Origin: a virus
Strand: one strand, 5' to 3'
Virus record (IMG/VR): IMGVR_UViG_3300019487_000096
Coordinates: 1 to 23,374 of that record
Length of the DNA: 23,374 nucleotides
A model generated the notes under the pieces. That model was not told where the DNA came from and made no database searches. It was given only the letters and a program-made list of their open reading frames with translations. Position numbers and translations under genes: made by a program. Below are positions 18,139 to 23,374 of the stretch, one piece after another; position 1 is the stretch's first letter; each line of letters starts with the position of its first letter.

Positions 18139-21138
18139 ATGACCAAAAAGTTCACCGACGAGGAACTAGTCAGTGAAGTTCAACAAGAATTGAACCGCTC
18201 TCGGTATCTCCGCTTCGCCTTCGAGCGTGATTGGTACGGCAACCTCCTCTTCCGGCAAGGCCATCAGTGGATCGTCTGGGATGAAACCGGCCGGCGCTTC
18301 CGTCAAAAGAAACTAAAACCGTGGATTCCCCAGCCCGTCAGCAATCGGTACGCCTCGGTGCTTGGTGCGCTCGAAGCGTTGTTGCTGCGCGTGGAGCCGG
18401 TGATGCAATGGCGCTCGGCGGATCAAAACAACGAAACGCTGAAGTCTGTGGCGGAAACCTCCACGCAGCTCCTCGACCGGATTAAAGAGCAAACCTACTT
18501 TCAATTCTTCAGGCAAACCCTCGCGTCCTGGTTGACCTACAGCGGTAACGCCTATCTGGTCAACTATTACGATGAGGCAGGCGGTATTCCGATCAACGTC
18601 CCGTTATACAAATGTAAGCAGTGCGAAGCCGTGGATCTGCCGACTGGCTTTCAGGATGGCTGTGCGAAGTGCGGGCACCGGGAGTACGGATATGATGTTG
18701 ATCCCGCAACGGGTGTGCCGCGAGAAATGAGTTTTACCGGCGGGTCCATTCGGAGTGAAGTCGGGACACCCTTTGAAGTGTTCTACGATTTCAGCGTGAC
18801 GGAGTGGCATCGACAACCGTATGTCTTTCGCGTGAAGGACCGCTCGCTTGACTATTTCAGGCGGTATGGAGCGCGGGGGGCGAAGGTCCAGCACGGCGGC
18901 GCCTCCACCTTGGGGGAGTTTTATTCCAGCGCCCTTGCGTATATGGCGAGCGGCCCTGGCATCAATCCGGCCGCTGGGCAAGTGGTCCGGCGCGAAGGCA
19001 ACGCCGAGATTTCCTATTATCGTCGGCCAGACGACCGCTATCCCGATGGATTGTTTGCGATCATCGGCGGCGATCAGTTGTTAGTGAAAGAAGAGAGCCT
19101 ACCGAAAGACCACAAGGGCGAGCGGTTCATCCCTGTCACGCAATTCCTGTTCGATCCGATCCCAGGCTCCGCTGTTGGAAAGACCGTGGCGAGCGATCTT
19201 CGGCCGAAGCAGAAGCAGCGCAATGAGCTGGAGTCCTTGATCCAACTCATTACAATGCGGATGGCAAACCCGGTCTGGATCATCCCTTACGGAACCGATG
19301 TGGAAGGCTTCAGCGGACAACCGGGGGCAGTGCTCAAGGCGATTCAACTGGCGCCGAACGTGAACAGTAACCCGCAACGGCTACCCGGTGAAAACGTCCC
19401 ATCCTCAGTCATGGCCTGGCTCGACAAAATCGATCAAGACATGGAAGAAATTGCCTGCCTCACGGGCGATCAGGCGATTCCATGTCTTGACGGCCAAATG
19501 CGCACGATGCGGCAGTTGTCGGATGAATACCCGAATGGTGGCGTCTGGGTCTACGGATTTGACACTCAACAGATGCGTGTCGTCCCGACAAAAGTGAGAA
19601 AGGCGTGGCGAACAGCGATCAAATCGTGTGTACGTGTTCAATTCAAAGAGGGCACAAGCATCGACTGCACGACAGACCATCTGTTTTTGACGTGGGATCG
19701 TGGTTATATTCGTGCTGACGAATTGCGCCATGACGACTCGATTGTCCCACTCATTCTCCACTCATCGAAGTTCGGCTACCTCTCTGTCGCACAGCCAGTT
19801 GACCGGCGTGACGACCCTGTGCATCGCATGGTTGCTTACGCGCTCCTTGGTCTTAAGCGAGGTCAGTCAAAGTTAGACGTTCACCACAAAAACGGCGATG
19901 TGCAGGATAATGACCCGGACAACCTCGAGGTACTGACACGCCGTGAGCACATTCTGCGGCTCCCTCCGGAAAAGCGATCAAAACTTCGTCATCCCTGGAC
20001 GCCAGAGAGCAAGGCCAAGCTATCAGCTTCGCTCAAACTCCGGTGGCAATCGTGGTCTACTGGCCAGCGCCAGCATCATGTTGCACGTATGGTGAGAGGC
20101 GTCTGCAAACATCCAGATGCCGTTAAGAAATGGACGGGTCGGTTAAACCATCGTGTACTGTCGGTTGTGGCTATCGGGAGCTGCGAGGTGTTTGATTTGC
20201 AGACGGATAGCCATAACTTTGGAACGGCCGCCGGCGTGTTCGTTCACAATTCGGTCTTTGAAGTGCTGAAGGGCCAAGCCCCGACCGGCATTACCGCGGG
20301 CTATGCCTTACGGTTATTGACCGAGCGCGGGCAGTCCCGGTGGGGGCCGCTCTTTCAGCGTTGGGAAAACGGGTTTGTGATGTGGGCGACTCAAGTGACG
20401 GCGTTTGCCAAGGAATGGATGCCTGCCGATCAGATTCTTGAACTGCTGGGCGATCATGCCGATTGGGAAGTGCGGAAGTTCAAAGAAGAATCGACGGCCG
20501 GCTTAAATCTCCGCGTCGAAGCCGGCTCGAATCGTCCGCAATCGGCGCTGACCGAGCAGGCGATGGTCGATCAGTTCATTTCTCAGGGCATCATCGACCA
20601 CACTGACCCGAACAACAAGGCCGAAATCCTCCGCACGGCCGGCCTGAGCAAATACGATCAGTTGAGCGATTGGGATATGAAGGACGCGGCCCGCGAGGAG
20701 GAAGCCTTTTACAAAATCGCGCTGGAATACAATCTTGGGCAGTTCGTGCAAGCCGCCGAACAGGCCGTACAGGCTGGCAACCCAGAGGCGATGCAGCTCC
20801 AACAGGAAGCCCAAATGTTGGCGCAGAGCGGGGTGCGCTTTCGAGAAACCGTGGACAACCATCAGATCCACCTGTGGGCGCACAAGCGCTTTGCGAAAAC
20901 GGATCGGTTTTTCAAACTCTCAGCGGAGTGGCAAGCGGTATGGCTCAAACATTCCGAGCAGCATGCGATGCGGCTGATGCAAGAGGCCCAGCAAACCGCC
21001 ATGATGAGTGCGGCGGCGCCGATGAAACCGAACCCGTCGATGAACGGCAAACCGCCAGCGAAGCAGCCGGAGAATCTTGCGGCGACCCCAGATGGCGGGC
21101 ACATTGCGAATCCGGCGAGTATGGGAGCCGCTGCGTAG
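18139..21138 (+). CDS. Portal protein precursor, interrupted by an intein
   Basis: A 999-residue frame. Removing the intein (residues 440-704) leaves a 734-residue portal protein, a normal size. The ring it forms is the DNA gateway at one capsid vertex. The exteins join as DMEEIA-SVFEVLKGQAPTG, restoring the common portal motif ending in GQAPsG. The N-terminal part has WYGNLLFRQGHQWIVWDE, and residues 159-178 carry an unusual zinc-ribbon (CKQC and CAKC). The C-terminal part is helical and Gln-rich. The ATG at 18139 has no clear ribosome-binding site (AGGGCACC is distant). Function requires protein splicing. A promoter candidate lies just upstream. Confidence 0.9.
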   Translation: MTKKFTDEELVSEVQQELNRSRYLRFAFERDWYGNLLFRQGHQWIVWDETGRRFRQKKLKPWIPQPVSNRYASVLGALEALLLRVEPVMQWRSADQNNETLKSVAETSTQLLDRIKEQTYFQFFRQTLASWLTYSGNAYLVNYYDEAGGIPINVPLYKCKQCEAVDLPTGFQDGCAKCGHREYGYDVDPATGVPREMSFTGGSIRSEVGTPFEVFYDFSVTEWHRQPYVFRVKDRSLDYFRRYGARGAKVQHGGASTLGEFYSSALAYMASGPGINPAAGQVVRREGNAEISYYRRPDDRYPDGLFAIIGGDQLLVKEESLPKDHKGERFIPVTQFLFDPIPGSAVGKTVASDLRPKQKQRNELESLIQLITMRMANPVWIIPYGTDVEGFSGQPGAVLKAIQLAPNVNSNPQRLPGENVPSSVMAWLDKIDQDMEEIACLTGDQAIPCLDGQMRTMRQLSDEYPNGGVWVYGFDTQQMRVVPTKVRKAWRTAIKSCVRVQFKEGTSIDCTTDHLFLTWDRGYIRADELRHDDSIVPLILHSSKFGYLSVAQPVDRRDDPVHRMVAYALLGLKRGQSKLDVHHKNGDVQDNDPDNLEVLTRREHILRLPPEKRSKLRHPWTPESKAKLSASLKLRWQSWSTGQRQHHVARMVRGVCKHPDAVKKWTGRLNHRVLSVVAIGSCEVFDLQTDSHNFGTAAGVFVHNSVFEVLKGQAPTGITAGYALRLLTERGQSRWGPLFQRWENGFVMWATQVTAFAKEWMPADQILELLGDHADWEVRKFKEESTAGLNLRVEAGSNRPQSALTEQAMVDQFISQGIIDHTDPNNKAEILRTAGLSKYDQLSDWDMKDAAREEEAFYKIALEYNLGQFVQAAEQAVQAGNPEAMQLQQEAQMLAQSGVRFRETVDNHQIHLWAHKRFAKTDRFFKLSAEWQAVWLKHSEQHAMRLMQEAQQTAMMSAAAPMKPNPSMNGKPPAKQPENLAATPDGGHIANPASMGAAA
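19456..20250 (+). mobile_element. Intein with HNH homing endonuclease in the portal gene
   Basis: A 265-residue in-frame element. It begins with Cys (block A, CLTGDQAIPCLDG), has a block B TTDH with His at intein residue 75, and ends in block F/G (VFDLQTDSHNFG, then FVHN) followed by Ser as first C-extein residue. C1, HN and S+1 are the splicing residues, all present. The centre carries an HNH nuclease (DVHHKNGD, then DPDNLEVLTRREH) and a NUMOD3-like motif (PESKAKLSASLK). The nuclease would cut intein-free portal genes and spread the element. It sits at a conserved portal site, as inteins usually do. Confidence 0.93.
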
Positions 21139-21150
21139 CAGACAACGGCC

Positions 21151-21306
21151 ATGCCGTTTCAAAGTTACGCTCAAATGTCGTATCTAAAACACAACGAGCC
21201 GGAAGTCTATCGGCGCTGGGCTCGGAAGTATGGGGAACCGCATGATGTGCCGCTCAAGAAAAAGTCGTCACCGATTCGAGAGCGGATGCAGAAAGGCCGG
21301 CGGTGA
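21151..21306 (+). CDS. Small basic head-module protein
   Basis: A 51-residue protein starting 13 bases after the portal stop. It has an aromatic N-terminus (FQSYAQMSYLKHNEPEVYRR) and a strongly basic end (KKKSSPIRERMQKGRR). Small basic proteins of this kind between portal and scaffold are common and poorly known. The stop overlaps the next GTG (GTGA). No ribosome-binding site is clear. Confidence 0.58.
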   Translation: MPFQSYAQMSYLKHNEPEVYRRWARKYGEPHDVPLKKKSSPIRERMQKGRR

Positions 21307-21500
21307 ATGGGCCGATTCTCTCGCGCATGATACAGGGGTTGCGCCGTCCACGAACGATCACGGAGCTGTCGGTGCCCTATCAACAAGATCCAATGTGGTT
21401 TCCGCCGCCGCACCATCCTGACGAGTGGCCGATGGTAGGTCAATCGATGCTGCGTCACCGGATGCGCCAGTGGAACCCGAATCGAGAACGATGGATGTGA
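21303..21500 (+). CDS. Small Pro/Arg-rich head-module protein
   Basis: A 65-residue protein from a GTG overlapping the previous stop. It is rich in Pro, Arg, Met and Trp (MIQGLRRPRTITEL; DPMWFPPPHHPDEWP; RHRMRQWNPNRERW) with little predicted structure. No family recognised. It overlaps the next gene by ten bases. Confidence 0.52.
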   Translation: MNGPILSRMIQGLRRPRTITELSVPYQQDPMWFPPPHHPDEWPMVGQSMLRHRMRQWNPNRERWM

Positions 21501-21646
21501 ACGTATGCCCGGCGTGGATTCAAGAGTTGATCCGTCTAGTCGAGCGGACGGCGCCGCGTGAATTTGTCGGGCAAGTGGAAGTGAACATTTTTCAAGGTGG
21601 GGTGTCGAATGTCAATTTGAAGCAGTCGTATAAGAAAACGAAGTAG
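21491..21646 (+). CDS. Small DUF2292-like protein
   Basis: A 51-residue protein starting at the ATG at 21491. The C-terminal half (FVGQVEVNIFQGGVSNVNLK) resembles the short beta-hairpin of DUF2292-type proteins (G.v.i.fq.G.v..v), often found among small phage genes; function is unknown. An earlier in-frame start at 21425 would overlap most of the previous gene and is not favoured. It is the last gene before the terminator. Confidence 0.58.
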   Translation: MDVNVCPAWIQELIRLVERTAPREFVGQVEVNIFQGGVSNVNLKQSYKKTK

Positions 21647-21672
21647 CGGTTCTCGGATACTCAGACGCACTG

Positions 21673-21713
21673 AAGCCGGGAAGGGGGAGACAACCCTTCT
21701 CGGCTTTATTATT
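21673..21713 (+). terminator. Rho-independent terminator after the portal cluster
   Basis: AAGCCGGGAAGGG (21673-21685) and CCCTTCTCGGCTT (21694-21706) form a 13-bp stem with one G-T wobble and an 8-base loop, followed by TATTATT. The stem is strong and the T tract modest. It separates portal-region genes from the scaffold and capsid genes. Confidence 0.85.
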
Positions 21714-21714
21714 G

Positions 21715-21808
21715 GCCGTCTCAGACGGCGCGAGTCACCCGCACTCGTCCTTGCGGGGTTGCGGTCGCCGGCCGTTTCCGGCGTTTCGGTCATCGGCCGT
21801 CTCCGATG
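21715..21808 (+). repeat. Three small hairpins built on GGCCGTYTC repeats
   Basis: GGCCGTYTC occurs at 21714, 21770 and 21795. Each copy lies in an inverted repeat: GCCGTCT-C-AGACGGC (21715-21729), CGCCGG-CCGTTT-CCGGCG (21766-21783) and CATCGG-CCGTCT-CCGATG (21791-21808). The last two have 6-bp stems of different sequence but the same CCGTYT loop. They lie just before the scaffold ribosome-binding site. The rest of 21647-21820 holds only the terminator above. Confidence 0.6.
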
Positions 21809-21820
21809 GAAGGGGGCTTT

Positions 21821-22573
21821 ATGCCAGATGAACCCAATGCAAATGGTCAACCCGATCCGAACGCGACAGATCCGTCTGCGCCAGGGAAAGAACCGGCGCC
21901 TCCAGCGAAACCGCCGGAGCAAACCGTTCCGCTCGCAACCCATGTGGCGGAACGCCGGCAGTTACAAGGGCGCATCGCGTCCTTGGAGTCTCATATCCGT
22001 AACCTAGAGGCCAAGGGGCAAGAACCTCAGAAGCCAGCAAGTCAATCCGAAGAGGATGAGCTGGTGGATAAGTGGCATGCCCGGCTGCGGCTCAAAGAGC
22101 CGTTGAGCGTGGTGCAAGCGCTTCGCCTTGAGGTCGATGAGATGAAGAAGCAGGTGGCGCTAGGCCAACAGGCGCACGCCACCATTACGGCCCAAACCTC
22201 ACGGGCGATGGATAAGGCGGAGAAGATCGCGGACGAATCGATTGATAAAGACCTGGAGCGGGTGGGGTTCACGAAAGAGTCATGGACGGGGTTCGTCGCT
22301 TCACAGATGACCGACGATGATGTGGCGGAAGTGTTTGCGAATCCATCCGCCATGCACGACATCGTGAAGCGCTGCAAGAAACTTTACGAACCACAGATCA
22401 ATCTCGCCAAAGCAAACGAAGCCAACCGGCTCAAATCGCTGCCGAAGCAGCCGGGGCCAGGGGGTACGCCTCCGGGTCCGCCGCAAGAGGAGCGGCTGAA
22501 GGTGGGGAAACCGTTACATGCCCGCGCCTTCAATCGGCTGCAAGACACGATGAAGGTTGGTCAAGGAGGATAA
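21821..22573 (+). CDS. Probable capsid scaffolding protein
   Basis: A 250-residue protein starting after AAGGGGGCTTT. A disordered Pro/Asn/Asp-rich N-terminus (residues 1-45) leads into a long helical, charged middle (RRQLQGRIASLESHIRNLEA; LRLEVDEMKKQVALGQQ), then a C-terminal region with a PGPGGTPPGPP linker and a short basic end (HARAFNRLQD). Size, coiled-coil content and position directly before the major capsid gene fit a scaffolding protein that guides prohead assembly and leaves. No protease domain is seen. An ATG at 21806 is rejected since the ribosome-binding site would be inside. Confidence 0.75.
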   Translation: MPDEPNANGQPDPNATDPSAPGKEPAPPAKPPEQTVPLATHVAERRQLQGRIASLESHIRNLEAKGQEPQKPASQSEEDELVDKWHARLRLKEPLSVVQALRLEVDEMKKQVALGQQAHATITAQTSRAMDKAEKIADESIDKDLERVGFTKESWTGFVASQMTDDDVAEVFANPSAMHDIVKRCKKLYEPQINLAKANEANRLKSLPKQPGPGGTPPGPPQEERLKVGKPLHARAFNRLQDTMKVGQGG

Positions 22574-22576
22574 CCT

Positions 22577-23374
22577 ATGCCAGCTTTAGAGTCTCAATCA
22601 ACAGCGGTCAATGCCTTTAACGAAGTCCTGAAAATCGACTACGAAAAAGGCATTATCGACTCGCTGAACGACGAGCAACCGTTGCTCGCGCAGATCGAGA
22701 AGGACAGTGATTCTTGGACAGGACAGAAGGTGGTCTTCCCGACCCGGCTGAAGAGGAACTTTTCCGCAGCGGCCACCACGGAAGGCTACAAGTACCACAC
22801 CCCGGGCAAACAGCAATACAAGGATTGGGAAATCCCGGCGAAGTTCGCGCACGGCTCAATCCGGCTGACGGCCCAGGTCATCAATGCGTCCCTGAAATCG
22901 AAGGGCGCCTTTGCTCGCGCACTCGGCTCCGAAATCGATGGGCTCGTCGAGGATATGGCGAACTACCGAGGCCGGGCGGTGTGGGGGTTTGGGAAAGGCG
23001 TGCTCTGTATGGTCAACGGCGATCCGGGCACGACCACGACCATCACGGTCGATAACGCGCACGGGGTTGCCGGAGAAGCCCAAAACGGAGCGCGGTTTAT
23101 TCAGGAAGGCATGTATATCGCCTTCATCAACCCCGGCACGGGCGCGATCCGCGCCGGCGGGGCCCGCACGGTGGACACGATTGCCGCGAACGGGCAATCG
23201 TTCACCATCACGGCGGCGTGCGATGCGGCTGTGGCGGATGACGATTATATCGTCATTGCGATGGAGTCTGGGACCACGGATGTCAACGAGACGACCTATG
23301 ATCGTGAAGTCATGGGGATGCTCGGCATGGTCGATGGGACTACGTATGTCAGTACGTTGCACGCCATCGATCGG
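22577..23374 (+). CDS. Major capsid protein (partial, 3' end outside window)
   Basis: The first 266 residues of a protein that continues past the window, starting after AAGGAGGATAACCT, the best ribosome-binding site here and suited to high expression. The N-terminal helix (FNEVLKIDYEKGIIDSLNDE), the QPLLAQIEKDS and WTGQKVVFPTRL segments, and the later ALGSEIDGLVEDMANYRGRA helix fit an HK97-fold capsid of the type whose N-arm, E-loop and spine helix are read in this order. It follows the scaffold gene by three bases. The opposite strand also has a long open frame, which is a shadow. Confidence 0.85.
   Translation, partial: MPALESQSTAVNAFNEVLKIDYEKGIIDSLNDEQPLLAQIEKDSDSWTGQKVVFPTRLKRNFSAAATTEGYKYHTPGKQQYKDWEIPAKFAHGSIRLTAQVINASLKSKGAFARALGSEIDGLVEDMANYRGRAVWGFGKGVLCMVNGDPGTTTTITVDNAHGVAGEAQNGARFIQEGMYIAFINPGTGAIRAGGARTVDTIAANGQSFTITAACDAAVADDDYIVIAMESGTTDVNETTYDREVMGMLGMVDGTTYVSTLHAIDR

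Noticed and set aside
22856-23362. 168-codon frame on the minus strand
   Set aside because: It is antisense to the capsid gene, has no ribosome-binding site and shows the His/Arg/Asp-rich composition typical of a shadow frame.

Overview
The window reads as part of a tailed bacteriophage genome (Caudoviricetes, HK97-type capsid). It carries the terminase, portal, scaffold and major capsid order of a head module, a lambda Red-like recombination operon, and dense ATGA/TGATG gene overlaps. Both ends cut through genes: a virion-type gene at the left and the major capsid gene at the right. Two short lipoproteins, sigma70-like promoters and DnaA boxes point to a Gram-negative host. The sequence does not identify the host further. 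No integrase or full-length CI-type repressor is seen, so lysogeny is not supported within this window. No tRNA, rRNA or CRISPR array was recognised.

Layout. (1) Positions 1-1847, rightward: the end of a virion-type region, including a protein with three LSNKTL-type repeats spaced exactly 37 residues apart. (2) 7018 down to 1816, leftward: an early operon. In transcription order it holds several small proteins, a coiled-coil protein, a PD-(D/E)XK nuclease, a DUF5131 (Gp37/Gp68) protein, a Bet/RecT annealing protein, a replication-organiser-like protein and a RuvC-like resolvase. A near-consensus sigma70 promoter lies so close to the first ATG that the message should be leaderless. (3) 7019-7255: a divergent control region. 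(4) 7256-9098, rightward: small early genes, each with the same GAAAGGGGG ribosome-binding motif, ending at an intrinsic terminator (9183-9225). (5) 9238-10030: an XRE-like HTH gene, then a largely non-coding stretch with two inverted perfect DnaA boxes inside a repeated TACGTAGTT element, 8-bp iterons and long purine and pyrimidine tracts, a candidate replication origin. (6) 10031-13241: a PAPS-reductase-like ATPase and a run of tiny overlapping genes, including a lipoprotein and micro-membrane proteins. (7) 13238-23374: the packaging and head module.

The head module has two genetic insertions. The large terminase is split at its ATPase/nuclease boundary into two genes about 1 kb apart. Between them sit an orphan DNA methyltransferase and two small genes, and the nuclease half carries an extra N-terminal zinc-ribbon. 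The portal gene contains a 265-residue intein with an HNH homing endonuclease. A terminator and a trio of small hairpins separate the portal cluster from the scaffold and capsid genes.

How the genes fit together: the nuclease and Bet would resect and anneal DNA ends, and the resolvase would process junctions before packaging. The small terminase and the two-part large terminase would load DNA through the portal into a scaffolded capsid. The small early genes, two of them lipoproteins, are probably host-takeover or exclusion factors. All functions are inferred from motifs read by eye. No database search was run.
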